Source of the DNA: an uncultured Bacilli bacterium
GTDB taxonomy: Bacteria > Bacillota_I > Bacilli_A > RF39 > UBA660
DNA length: 40,395 bases
Assembly (NCBI GenBank): GCA_947626035.1
Contig: CANQQR010000006.1
Coordinates: 1-40,395 of the forward strand
Direction of reading: 5' to 3'
Made by a program: the position numbers and the translations under genes. The notes under the pieces are model-generated. The model was given only the letters and a program-made list of their open reading frames with translations, did no database searches and was not told the origin of the DNA. This document shows, piece by piece, positions 18,367 to 27,936 of the stretch (the stretch's first letter is position 1; each line of letters starts with the position of its first letter).

Positions 18367-19102
18367 TAGTTGGATTTTGATAAACTAGCCTGGTACTATC
18401 TTCAGATGCCGCCATTCTAGCATTAGCAAGAGTAGTTTCAGCAGCCATCTTTTGAGACTCAGAAAGCTTTCTTGCTTCTTCACTTACCCTAAGTTGTTCC
18501 TCTAAAACTATAATCTTATCATTAAGAGCCTTAATTGTAGCATTCTTAGTATTAACTAACTCAGTAGCCTTTTTCATAAGTGTAATTAAAGGATCTTCTG
18601 AAGTATCTTCTACTACACTTCCACCAAGATTAGCACCATCTTGACTAGCCTCAGTTTTATTAAAAAAGTCTTGTGGAGTATCAATTGGAGTGCTAACTAC
18701 TTCTGGATTAATTACAGGTTCTGGAGTTACACTAGTTTGTACTACATCTGGTATAGGAGCATCAAAAATATTTGTGCTTGGATTTGTATTTGCATCAAAA
18801 GTAGGTCCCATATTATTAACTGGAGGAACAGGATTTACCGGTGTTGGTGTAGAATCCACTAGTCCAGGATTTGGATTATCAAAAATATTAGGTGCTTCTG
18901 GTGCTTGTGGTGTAGGTTCTACCCCCACTGTTTGTTGAGGTGCATTTGTAACCGCTTGTGCTTCAGGTACAGGCTCAACCACAGCTTCATTCACAGTAAA
19001 ACTAGAAACATACCTTTCTGCTAATTTATTCTTATCAGAATCTTTAAGTCCTATAGCCCTTGCACCCTCAAAACTAATTAATTTTGCATTCTCTAAACTC
19101 AT
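18344..19102 (-). CDS. hypothetical protein, Pro-rich linker and C-terminal coiled coil
   Basis: PVPEAQAVTNAPQQ... low-complexity followed by ALNDKIIVLEEQLRVSEEARKL. Confidence 0.7.
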   Translation of the reverse strand: MSLENAKLISFEGARAIGLKDSDKNKLAERYVSSFTVNEAVVEPVPEAQAVTNAPQQTVGVEPTPQAPEAPNIFDNPNPGLVDSTPTPVNPVPPVNNMGPTFDANTNPSTNIFDAPIPDVVQTSVTPEPVINPEVVSTPIDTPQDFFNKTEASQDGANLGGSVVEDTSEDPLITLMKKATELVNTKNATIKALNDKIIVLEEQLRVSEEARKLSESQKMAAETTLANARMAASEDSTRLVYQNPTNGGNMAA

Positions 19103-19107
19103 TTTCT

Positions 19108-19365
19108 CTACCCTCCTTGAACAATCTCTTTCATAGCTTGTTTAACTCTGTCCCAAATACTCTCATCAGTAATACCAATTAACTTATAAACACCAGGTTC
19201 AGTCTCTGTAACTTCAGAAATATAAACTTTACTCATACCCTCACCTAAAGCTTCGCCCTTAGAGAGTATAACAAAATTTCTGTTAATATCTTTAACATCA
19301 AATGAATTAACAAGTTCTACTTCTTCCATGGTTCCATCCATATTTTGTATAGTAATTTTCTTCAT
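19108..19365 (-). CDS. hypothetical protein (85 aa)
   Basis: ORF with ribosome-binding site; 5 nt upstream of the next gene. Confidence 0.65.
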   Translation of the reverse strand: MKKITIQNMDGTMEEVELVNSFDVKDINRNFVILSKGEALGEGMSKVYISEVTETEPGVYKLIGITDESIWDRVKQAMKEIVQGG

Positions 19366-19408
19366 AACTCACTCTCCTACTATAAAGATAATATCACAAA
19401 AAAGTGTT

Positions 19409-19684
19409 TTAATCAACATTTTCTCTTTCTAATATAAAATATTTACACCCATATGCACAATTTTCTTTAATATACACCCTAACTTTATCATAATCATTAA
19501 TATCTTTAAAATTCTTATTACCCTTTTTATTAAAACCCTTAAGCCTTAACTTTCCATACGCAATATCGCCAACAATATAATCAAAATCTTTAAAATAATC
19601 AGTACACTTATTCATAAACTCTTCCAAATTAAAAGCATCATTATAATTCTCTATTAACTTATACTCTTTATCAAATAATTTCAT
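19409..19684 (-). CDS. yutD: YutD family protein (DUF1027)
   Basis: FDYIVGDIAYGKLRLKGF and CAYGCKYFILE. Confidence 0.85.
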   Translation of the reverse strand: MKLFDKEYKLIENYNDAFNLEEFMNKCTDYFKDFDYIVGDIAYGKLRLKGFNKKGNKNFKDINDYDKVRVYIKENCAYGCKYFILERENVD

Positions 19685-19716
19685 AACTCTTCTCCCTAAA
19701 ATAATTATATATCAAA

Positions 19717-20475
19717 TTAATCAGTTAGTCCACTAATTGGACTACTAATAGAATAAGCACCTCCATACACTTCAGGAACACTACCATTAATAATTTTCAT
19801 CAAAACAGGAACATCTATTGAAACAACCACCTTTTTAGAAAGAAAAGGCAAAATAACTTGCTCACTCACAGTCACTTCCACATTAGCCTTTAAAAGTGCA
19901 TTATTAATCCCATAAGGTGTAATATCTGTCTTAACATCACTAAAAACACTACCAACAAAACTAATTTTAACAGGAATTCTAGGTCCTAAATCTGAAAGAA
20001 AAGGAATATCGAAAACCACACCAAAAGGAATCTCATAAATATGCTTGCTTCCTAACTCACGAATCTTATAAACACTACTAACTAACCCAGAATCTAAATT
20101 ATCTAACTTACCATCCTCTAAATACTTTAAATTAGCTTCTATAGTATTATTAATAGAAATAAGTGCTTTATTAACCAAATTAGTATCAAAGTCAACACTC
20201 ACAATTTCTCCACTATCATTAACCTTAGTCTTAACCAAATCTGATAAATCTGTATTTTCACTAACATAACTATTAACCGCCTCATTAATAATAATAGTAC
20301 TAATTCTAGTAGTATGTATCTCTGCATAACTAAGTAAAATTGGTGTAGCCGCTTTATTAAATAAATAAAAAATAACAGAAATGCAAAATAAAACCAAAAG
20401 AAATAACAAAACAAAAATATCTCTCTTTTTTAACCTAAAAACAAATCTTTTTCGCATTTTCATACGTCTTTTCAT
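19717..20475 (-). CDS. yunB: sporulation protein YunB-like
   Basis: AEIHTTRISTIIINEAVN, PFGVVFDIPFLSDLGPRIPVKISFVG, DITPYGINNALLKANVEV. Confidence 0.88.
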   Translation of the reverse strand: MKRRMKMRKRFVFRLKKRDIFVLLFLLVLFCISVIFYLFNKAATPILLSYAEIHTTRISTIIINEAVNSYVSENTDLSDLVKTKVNDSGEIVSVDFDTNLVNKALISINNTIEANLKYLEDGKLDNLDSGLVSSVYKIRELGSKHIYEIPFGVVFDIPFLSDLGPRIPVKISFVGSVFSDVKTDITPYGINNALLKANVEVTVSEQVILPFLSKKVVVSIDVPVLMKIINGSVPEVYGGAYSISSPISGLTD

Positions 20476-20513
20476 TACTAAAGTATATTAAATCAAAACA
20501 AAAAAAGACTACT

Positions 20514-21449
20514 TTAAAATAGTCCTAATTTAAACACATAATTAGCAATAATCACTAAAGTAACAACAATGAAAACAACCAAAAGTACTATAATAACACT
20601 ACTCATAATACTATTCTTTTTAACACTCTTTTCTAACTCTTCAAATCCCTCAAAATCTTTCTTATCAAAAGACATAGAACTAGTATAAAAACTATTATCA
20701 ATATTCATCTTTTCCTTTAAACTAACCAATTCTTGAGTTTTCTCCATTAGTTCCTTATCTTTATTTTCTAAACTCTTTTCCTTTATTAAATCTTCTTCCT
20801 CAATTTTCTTAATAACAGGAGCTTCTTCATTCTCCTCTTTATTAGTAAAACTCTTTTTCTCAACTTCCTCTTTAATAGGTAACGTAGTCTCTTCTTCGCC
20901 ATTACCAACTAACTCATCAAGTAAATTTAAATCTCCCTTATGAATAGTAACAGTATTAATTAAATCAATCAAAGTTCTCTCTTCAGTATTAAAATCTTCT
21001 TTACTAGGAATGGTATCATTTTCTTTTGCTTCTTCATACATCTTAATCTTACTCAAAATATCATACTGAGTATCTCTTAACTTCTTATACCTCTCATTTT
21101 CATAATCAACTTCCCTAGACTGCTTAGCTTTTTCTAATACACTATTTAAATCATAATCCTTTGGCTTAACTTGTTCCTTAGGTTCTTCACTATCACTACT
21201 TTCACTAATAGTAACACTCTTCCTAGTTTTCTTTATATCATTATTATTTTCTTCAATATATCTCTTAATCTTCTCAATATCAATAGTCTTACCATTACTC
21301 TCAATTACTCTAATATTATCATCACTTCTAACTTTAAGTTCACTATTTTTAATATCTTGATACAAAGAACTATTCCTATTAACCCTACTTAACCCATCAT
21401 CACTATTTTCTAAATTTTCCCTATTATATCTTTCCATTCTAGTATTCAT
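20514..21449 (-). CDS. hypothetical Glu/Lys-rich protein with one C-terminal TM helix
   Basis: ORF; C-terminal SVIIVLLVVFIVVTLVIIANYVF. Confidence 0.7.
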   Translation of the reverse strand: MNTRMERYNRENLENSDDGLSRVNRNSSLYQDIKNSELKVRSDDNIRVIESNGKTIDIEKIKRYIEENNNDIKKTRKSVTISESSDSEEPKEQVKPKDYDLNSVLEKAKQSREVDYENERYKKLRDTQYDILSKIKMYEEAKENDTIPSKEDFNTEERTLIDLINTVTIHKGDLNLLDELVGNGEEETTLPIKEEVEKKSFTNKEENEEAPVIKKIEEEDLIKEKSLENKDKELMEKTQELVSLKEKMNIDNSFYTSSMSFDKKDFEGFEELEKSVKKNSIMSSVIIVLLVVFIVVTLVIIANYVFKLGLF

Positions 21450-21552
21450 ACTATTTCACCATATTAATAATAACATAAATAGTAAAGTTTTTAAAGGGTA
21501 TATTGATTTTAAATCTTAATAAGTATTATAATAAATTAAAGGAGGTATCAAA

Positions 21553-21762
21553 ATGGAAAAAATAGTTATTGATAAACAAAAATGTATAGGATGCGGTTTC
21601 TGCGTACATAGCCACCCAGAATATTTAGTATTTGACGAAATGGGTCAAGCAGATCCAGTTGGAAAAGAAGTTGAAAGTAAAGACAAAAATGATTTACTAG
21701 AAACTATAGAACACTGTCCAACAGAAGCAATTAGAATTGAAGATATAAAAGAAGATAACTAA
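21553..21762 (+). CDS. ferredoxin, single [4Fe-4S]
   Basis: CIGCGFCV ... EHCPTEAI; AAAGGAGG ribosome-binding site. Confidence 0.9.
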   Translation: MEKIVIDKQKCIGCGFCVHSHPEYLVFDEMGQADPVGKEVESKDKNDLLETIEHCPTEAIRIEDIKEDN

Positions 21763-21789
21763 TGTTCACTCACTGTGAACATTTTTTCT
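21761..21789 (+). terminator. terminator of ferredoxin
   Basis: AATGTTCAC-tcact-GTGAACATT + T6. Confidence 0.8.
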
Positions 21790-22499
21790 TACCTTAAACT
21801 ATAAAGCTGCTTAACTTCCTTTAAACTTAACTTCCTATATTCTCCACTCTTTAAATTACCCAAAGTTAAAAAAGCATACCTCTCCCTCTTTAATTTTAAA
21901 GTCTCATACCCTAATAAAGAAAACATATTCTTAACCTGATGATTTCTTCCCTCACTAATAACTACCTTAACATAACTAGCATCACTTTTTTTATCATACC
22001 TCTCTAACTTAAAAACCGCGCGCTTAGTCTTAACCCCATCAATAACAACACCACGACTTAAAACCAAAGCATCTTCCTTTTTAAAAAAACCTCTAACCTT
22101 AGCCAAATACTCTTTTTCTACATCCTTACTAGGATGAGTCAAAATATTAGATAACTCTCCATCATTAGTAAGTAATATAATCCCAGTTGTATCATAATCT
22201 AACCTACCCACAGGAAAAATTCTACTATTAGTATCTATAAAATCAGTTACAACTCTTCTTCCCTTATCATCACTAACTGCACTTATAACTTCCCTAGGCT
22301 TATATAAAAGATAATACTCTTTTATCTCATTCTTTATAACATTACCAGAAACTTCTACTACATCACTTCCACTAACCTTAGTACCAAGTTCCCTAATAAC
22401 TTCCCCATTAACACTTACCTTACCTGACATAATTAACTCGTCAGCTTTTCTTCTACTACATACACCACTTTTACTAATATACTTATTTAATCTCTCCAT
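21789..22499 (-). CDS. rluB: pseudouridine synthase, RsuA/RluB family
   Basis: MERLNKYISKSGVCSRRKADELI, FPVGRLDYDTTGIILLTNDGELSN, GRNHQVKNMF. Confidence 0.93.
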   Translation of the reverse strand: MERLNKYISKSGVCSRRKADELIMSGKVSVNGEVIRELGTKVSGSDVVEVSGNVIKNEIKEYYLLYKPREVISAVSDDKGRRVVTDFIDTNSRIFPVGRLDYDTTGIILLTNDGELSNILTHPSKDVEKEYLAKVRGFFKKEDALVLSRGVVIDGVKTKRAVFKLERYDKKSDASYVKVVISEGRNHQVKNMFSLLGYETLKLKRERYAFLTLGNLKSGEYRKLSLKEVKQLYSLR

Positions 22500-22531
22500 A
22501 AAAACAGCCTCTTTACCAAATTTGTGTTACC

Positions 22532-22567
22532 ATTATAGCATACATTTTTTTATCGTACAAGTGTTTT
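22532..22567 (-). promoter_or_regulatory. rluB promoter with shared 19-nt element
   Basis: AAAACAC-TTGTAC-17 nt-TATAAT on the minus strand; the 19-mer recurs at 36735. Confidence 0.65.
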
Positions 22568-22578
22568 CGCTCTATTTA

Positions 22579-23640
22579 TTACTTAAAAATATTAAACAAA
22601 CTCTTAAACTTACTACTCTTACTCTTATAAGAAGTTATATAAATAGGTTCACTTTTTATAAACTCATCTTTAACATAAACACTAACCGTACCAACAGTAT
22701 CTCCATCACTATACTTTTTCTTCTTAATAATCTTAACCTTAACATCCACATCCTTCACTTCACTCTTACTAAGCATAACATTAATATCATTTTTAACATA
22801 CAAATGACTATCTTTATAATAATCTTGTGAAAGAAAAAATGTATACTTATCTACTACCTTATAACTATCATACAACTTAAAATACTTCTCATATAACTCT
22901 TTATGAGTATTAAACCTATCTTTATCTTTAAAAGTAGCAATCACTAAACTCTCTCTTGCCTTAGAAGCACTTGAAACAAAAATATGCCCACTATTACCAG
23001 TATAACCAATCTTACCACCAGTAGCATACTTATAAATACTAAGAAGCTTATTCTTATTATACCAAATATACTTTTCTACACTACTTTCCAAAACATACTT
23101 TTGTAATTTAGTAATCTCCATAAACACTTTATTATTAGTAGCATACCTCATAAGAAGTGCCATATCATATGCAGTACTATAATTTTTACTATCATCATCT
23201 AACCCATGAGGATTTTCAAAAACAGTATTATTCATTCCTATTCTAATAGCCGTTTCATTCATCTTCCTAATAAAATTATCATACCCAAGTGTTTGAGTAG
23301 CAATAACCATCGCCGCATCATTCCCACTTCTTAAATTAAGTCCAACAAGTAAATCATAAAGAGTCATACACTCTCCAGGATTAATATAAATCATAGACCC
23401 ATACACACTCAAAACTTCATCAGAAGCACAAAGAATATCAGTAACTGGTGTATTTTCTATTGCCACTATAGAAGTCATAACTTTAGTAGTACTAGCAATA
23501 AGCATCTCTTGGTCCATATTTTTACTACCTAATACTCTACCACTTTCTCTGTCCATAACAACAAATGACTGATACGCAAATAACTTAATTGGAAAAAAAC
23601 TACACAAAAAAATTGTTAAAATAATTATATATTTTTTCAT
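22579..23640 (-). CDS. D-alanyl-D-alanine carboxypeptidase (serine type, DacF-like PBP)
   Basis: Signal peptide, ASTTKVMTSIVAIE (SxxK), LRSGNDAAMVI, GGKIGYTGNSG. Confidence 0.88.
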   Translation of the reverse strand: MKKYIIILTIFLCSFFPIKLFAYQSFVVMDRESGRVLGSKNMDQEMLIASTTKVMTSIVAIENTPVTDILCASDEVLSVYGSMIYINPGECMTLYDLLVGLNLRSGNDAAMVIATQTLGYDNFIRKMNETAIRIGMNNTVFENPHGLDDDSKNYSTAYDMALLMRYATNNKVFMEITKLQKYVLESSVEKYIWYNKNKLLSIYKYATGGKIGYTGNSGHIFVSSASKARESLVIATFKDKDRFNTHKELYEKYFKLYDSYKVVDKYTFFLSQDYYKDSHLYVKNDINVMLSKSEVKDVDVKVKIIKKKKYSDGDTVGTVSVYVKDEFIKSEPIYITSYKSKSSKFKSLFNIFK

Positions 23641-23659
23641 CTCAAAATATTATATGAAC

Positions 23660-23876
23660 CAAAAGAAAAAATACTACTAAAAAGCAGTACTTTTCCCCGC
23701 ATTCTCTTAATTTACTTTAATTAAATAATTCTTTTCCACTAATAAGCACTAACATACTCATTATAAATGTAAATTATTAATTATAAAACTAAACATAAAT
23801 TAAAAAAGCATCTTCACTTTCTAAATAAATTGTAACTTAATAAATAACAAAAAATATAAGTAAAAAGAGAATGCTA
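23660..23876 (-). ncRNA. candidate structured RNA of ~210 nt with 6S-like closing stem
   Basis: GCATTCTCTT/AAGAGAATGC and TACTT/AAGTA closing pairs, then AAGTACTGCT-tttt-AGTAGTATTTT terminator on the minus strand. Confidence 0.4.
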
Positions 23877-23933
23877 ATGGCTTACTTGTAACACAAATAA
23901 TTTAACCCACGTTCTACGTGTGACCACTTATAT

Positions 23934-24434
23934 CTAAACCATAAACTCTTCTGAATTAAGTTTAGAAATCTCAAAGTCAGTATTTTGAATAGTATCATTT
24001 AAAACCTCTAACTTCTTTCTAATAGTATCACTATCAAAATTTAAACTACTAACTTCAAAATAAGAATTATTAACTTCTGATACCCTTTTCTTGCTATTCT
24101 TATAATTAAGAAGCCCCTCATAACAATTCTTTAATTTTCTTAAATTAGTGTTCATTACTATTGCTTCTTGAATTGTTCTTCCGTCACTTAACCTAAAAGA
24201 ATTATTTTTCTCATAAAGTATCTTCTTATGCTTAGATAAATCTTCATTTAACTTTTCTATCTCACTTAACTTTAAAAGAAAAGTCTCTTTATTATCTTCA
24301 ATAACATTAACTCTTCCATCTAACTCTTCTATAGTTTGATTAAACACATACCCCTTTATATCATATAACAAGTTGTTTAATTTTCTCTCTTCTTCACTTA
24401 TAACACCCATCAAAGCTTGAATATTAGTCTTCAT
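23934..24434 (-). CDS. hypothetical coiled-coil protein
   Basis: ORF; Glu/Lys/Leu heptad-like content; start after GGAGGG. Confidence 0.65.
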   Translation of the reverse strand: MKTNIQALMGVISEEERKLNNLLYDIKGYVFNQTIEELDGRVNVIEDNKETFLLKLSEIEKLNEDLSKHKKILYEKNNSFRLSDGRTIQEAIVMNTNLRKLKNCYEGLLNYKNSKKRVSEVNNSYFEVSSLNFDSDTIRKKLEVLNDTIQNTDFEISKLNSEEFMV

Positions 24435-24517
24435 TAATAATCCCTCCATTTCTAATAAACATTATATTCATTTTTAATTAATTTAGGTCGCTAAAAAAGC
24501 GACAAAAAAAACGCTGT

Positions 24518-24883
24518 TTATAAAACAGCATTCACATAACTAAACAAAGAGTCATTAATTATGTCTATGTCATAAATGTTATTTAAAATAAAATACTTAA
24601 TAATTGTATCAAACTTGGTATTACCAAGTGCATACCCAGCACTACTAAGCAACCTATCAAAGTCTATCTTGCTAAGCCTTAACGATAAGCATAACTTAAT
24701 AACAGTCTTCTTATTAGGTATATATTCTAAATTACACCTTATCTTTGAAAATAACTTCCTGTCAACATTCGCGCGCTTATAGATTGTAGAATCCTTTTCC
24801 CCACTTTTATCAATATAAGAAAAAAGTAAACTACTAAATCCTTGAGTAACTTCATGATCTAAATATTCTTTAATACCATTCAT
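24518..24883 (-). CDS. HTH (XRE-like) domain protein of the type often fused to macrodomains
   Basis: FSSLLFSYIDKSGEKDSTIYKRANVDRKLFSKIRCN...LLSSAGYALGNTKFDTIIKYFI. Confidence 0.65.
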   Translation of the reverse strand: MNGIKEYLDHEVTQGFSSLLFSYIDKSGEKDSTIYKRANVDRKLFSKIRCNLEYIPNKKTVIKLCLSLRLSKIDFDRLLSSAGYALGNTKFDTIIKYFILNNIYDIDIINDSLFSYVNAVL

Positions 24884-25037
24884 ATGAGTCCTCCTTAAAC
24901 TTAACCAAAACAAAAAATGTTTTAGTTATAACTCACATTCATTTAAATCACTAGTACTTTTCAAAAGCACAAACAAATAATACCAAAAAAAACAAAAAAT
25001 ATCAAGAACAAATTAAAAAGTAGACTTTATATCTACT

Positions 25038-25580
25038 TTATTCTACTTCATAATTATAAGTTCCATGTATCTTTTCCAAAGTACTTCTATCTAACTCATT
25101 AACTACCCACTTATCTTTTTCCTTTGACAAATTAAATGTAATAGTATAACTAACTCTCTCACTTGCATCCATCATACTATCAAGCTTATACTTTAAAAAC
25201 TTATCATCATCATAAACATTATCTGTCAAAAACTCATCGGGATTCTCTTCCAAATATTCTTTAGCATCATTATTAGATTTATAAAAATCATAGACAGAAA
25301 TCTTAACCTTAACAGTAGCTTCATCCCCATCTACATCTTCACTTTCAATTTCATACTTTAAATCACTATATTGCATCTTCATTGCTTTCATATAACTTTC
25401 TTTTTGCTTACTATTATAACTTGAAGCTTCAGTTGATAACTCTAAATCACTAACAACCTCATCATCTAAATTTTGATACTTCTTTAATAAACTTTCAACT
25501 TCCTTACTAGGAGTATCAGGAAAAAGAGAACATCCAACTAACAAAAAAACACTTAAAAATAGAACTAATAATTTCTTCAT
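25038..25580 (-). CDS. putative lipoprotein
   Basis: MKKLLVLFLSVFLLVGCS lipobox. Confidence 0.8.
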   Translation of the reverse strand: MKKLLVLFLSVFLLVGCSLFPDTPSKEVESLLKKYQNLDDEVVSDLELSTEASSYNSKQKESYMKAMKMQYSDLKYEIESEDVDGDEATVKVKISVYDFYKSNNDAKEYLEENPDEFLTDNVYDDDKFLKYKLDSMMDASERVSYTITFNLSKEKDKWVVNELDRSTLEKIHGTYNYEVE

Positions 25581-25628
25581 AATTCCTCCTCTAATAATAG
25601 ATTTAACTAATATACGAAAATTTATACA

Positions 25629-26258
25629 TTATTTTTTAACAGTAAGTAAATTTATCAAATTCAAAAACTCTTCATGCCTAAAAGTAAACCTTTTCTTTAA
25701 ATCCCTTACCAAAGTATCATACTTATTACTTCCCTCACTCTTATCAAACCACTCATAATATAAATAATCTATCTTCTCCTTATCATCCTTAATATTAGAT
25801 AACTCAAAAATAATACTATCTAAAATACTAGCTTCTCTCCTAATCATTTTATTAAACCTAACTTTACCACTCACTTTATAATCAATATTAGTTACACTAA
25901 GCCCATTAGTAAGAGAAATAATCTCTAACTCTTCATTAATTAAAAACTTAGAAACCTTAACAATATTCCCACACTTATCAAAAATAACACTAACTGCACT
26001 CTTAGAATCACTAAAAATAGCCATATAAGGAACTACCTCAATATTTTTACTAGAAAACATCTGTGTTTTATCTTTAATATTATTTAAAAACAAAGTATTA
26101 ACTTTAACCTTTCTATAAGAAAAATCTCTTATAACAAAAGTACTAACCTTAAATAATGGACATCTCCTAACATGAAAATAATCATCATCCTCTTCCCAAT
26201 CATAAAAATCAATAAGCCTTTCATTAAAATTAACTAACACATCATAAACATACACCAT
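25629..26258 (-). CDS. hypothetical protein
   Basis: ORF only; abuts 26259..26471. Confidence 0.65.
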   Translation of the reverse strand: MVYVYDVLVNFNERLIDFYDWEEDDDYFHVRRCPLFKVSTFVIRDFSYRKVKVNTLFLNNIKDKTQMFSSKNIEVVPYMAIFSDSKSAVSVIFDKCGNIVKVSKFLINEELEIISLTNGLSVTNIDYKVSGKVRFNKMIRREASILDSIIFELSNIKDDKEKIDYLYYEWFDKSEGSNKYDTLVRDLKKRFTFRHEEFLNLINLLTVKK

Positions 26259-26471
26259 TTATTTTTCACCCTTTCTTAAGCTTAAAAAAATAAAAAACAT
26301 ACCCACTAAAACTACTAAACACTCTAACTTTCTACTAATAAAATGAACATAAAAAGAAAAACTATACCCCATATTAAGTAAATTTAAATAAATAATTACA
26401 AAAGAAATACCTAAACTTAAAAATAAAGTACCTAATAAAAACAATAAAACTCTAAACAACAAATCACCCAT
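26259..26471 (-). CDS. small two-TM membrane protein
   Basis: Hydrophobic ORF directly upstream of 25629..26258. Confidence 0.6.
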   Translation of the reverse strand: MGDLLFRVLLFLLGTLFLSLGISFVIIYLNLLNMGYSFSFYVHFISRKLECLVVLVGMFFIFLSLRKGEK

Positions 26472-26524
26472 TAAATATTATTTATTTTATTAAAGATTTA
26501 TTATATAATTATAATGGTGATAAA

Positions 26525-27328
26525 ATGATAAAGATATTAAAATATATTTTCTTAGGAATAATTCAAGGCTTTACTGAGCCACTTCCAATTTCTTCCAGTG
26601 GACACGTCTTCATACTAAAAAAATTACTTAACCTTGGTAGTAATGACTTAAATTTTGAAATAATTGTTAACTTTGGAAGTTTACTTGCAATACTACTAAT
26701 ATACAAAAGCGACATAATAAGATTAATAAAAAACTTCTTCCTATACTTTAAAAAGAAAACAGAAGAAACTAAAACTGACTTTAAATATTGTTTACTAATC
26801 GTTTTAGGTAGCATTCCAGTTGGAATAATAGGACTATTATTTAAAGATACAATAGAAGAAAAATTAAACAACGTAAAAATAATAGGAATAGCATTCTTAA
26901 TAACATCACTATTTCTATTCTTAGTTAGAAATATTAAAGGTAAAAAAACAGATAAAGATTTAAGCATTAAAGATAGTATAATAATTGGACTAACACAAGT
27001 AGTAGCATTAATACCAGGAATAAGTAGAAGTGGTTCTACATTAATCGGTGGATTATTTAGAGACTTAGACAAAAGTACTGCACTTAAATATTCATTCATG
27101 CTATATATACCAGTAAGCTTTGGAACAATTTTATTAGGAATAAAAGACTTACTAGAAATAGGTAACATTCACGAAGTCATACTGCCATATGGTCTTGGAT
27201 TCATATCTTCATTTGTAGTATCATACTTCACTCTAAAATGGTTTATGAATGTTGTAAAAAAAGGAAACTTAAAATACTTTAGCATATACACATTAATACT
27301 TGGATTACTAATACTTATATTTATGTAA
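26525..27328 (+). CDS. uppP: undecaprenyl-diphosphatase UppP/BacA
   Basis: GIIQGFTEPLPISSSGHV and PGISRSGSTLIGGL. Confidence 0.96.
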   Translation: MIKILKYIFLGIIQGFTEPLPISSSGHVFILKKLLNLGSNDLNFEIIVNFGSLLAILLIYKSDIIRLIKNFFLYFKKKTEETKTDFKYCLLIVLGSIPVGIIGLLFKDTIEEKLNNVKIIGIAFLITSLFLFLVRNIKGKKTDKDLSIKDSIIIGLTQVVALIPGISRSGSTLIGGLFRDLDKSTALKYSFMLYIPVSFGTILLGIKDLLEIGNIHEVILPYGLGFISSFVVSYFTLKWFMNVVKKGNLKYFSIYTLILGLLILIFM

Positions 27329-27350
27329 CAGAAAAACTGTTACTTTTTTT
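27325..27350 (+). terminator. terminator of uppP, containing its stop codon
   Basis: GTAACAG-aaaaa-CTGTTAC + T7. Confidence 0.8.
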
Positions 27351-27936
27351 AATAATAAATTTGATTAACTAACTTAGCAATATAAACAATCTGTTTATCT
27401 TTAACATTATTTTTACAAGTAATAAGCGCTAAAAAATTACCTACATCATCTCTTTTAATAACTGCTTTACCCGTCTTCTCTATTTCATAATAATTTACAA
27501 TCTCATACACATATTTTACACCATTATAATAAACGTAAACCTGTAACCCATTATAAAGTTTATACAAATTCCTAAAATAAGAAGCACTAGTATTTCCAGT
27601 ATGTGAAGCTAAAACCAAAGTACCATTGACTTTATCAGGGTAATCTGATGTAAGAGGATTATATACATTTAAGTTTACATTATTTTTATAACTATACTTA
27701 TCATATACACCTTGCTTTAAACCAATATAAGGTATCTCAAGTAACATAACATAATCGTCTTCACTCTTTTCTATAACTTCATTTTCTTCACTAACTTCTT
27801 CTTCACTCACAAAAAACTCTTCTATCTTTTTTTCTTTTACCACCTCTTCTTCTACATTATTAAAACAATAAACAAAATACATTACTATACTACCAACCAT
27901 CAAAACAAAAGACAACTTAACTAAATTTTTCTTCAT
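27349..27936 (-). CDS. sortase family protein
   Basis: N-terminal TM, ASHTGNTSASYFRNLYKL (His), LALITCKNN (Cys). Confidence 0.85.
   Translation of the reverse strand: MKKNLVKLSFVLMVGSIVMYFVYCFNNVEEEVVKEKKIEEFFVSEEEVSEENEVIEKSEDDYVMLLEIPYIGLKQGVYDKYSYKNNVNLNVYNPLTSDYPDKVNGTLVLASHTGNTSASYFRNLYKLYNGLQVYVYYNGVKYVYEIVNYYEIEKTGKAVIKRDDVGNFLALITCKNNVKDKQIVYIAKLVNQIYY

Noticed and set aside
18641-18938. Plus ORFs of 73 and 82 aa
   Set aside because: Antisense to the Pro/Ala-rich coding region of 18344..19102; composition artefact.
26563-27168. 201-aa minus ORF
   Set aside because: Antisense to uppP, which is unambiguous on the plus strand.
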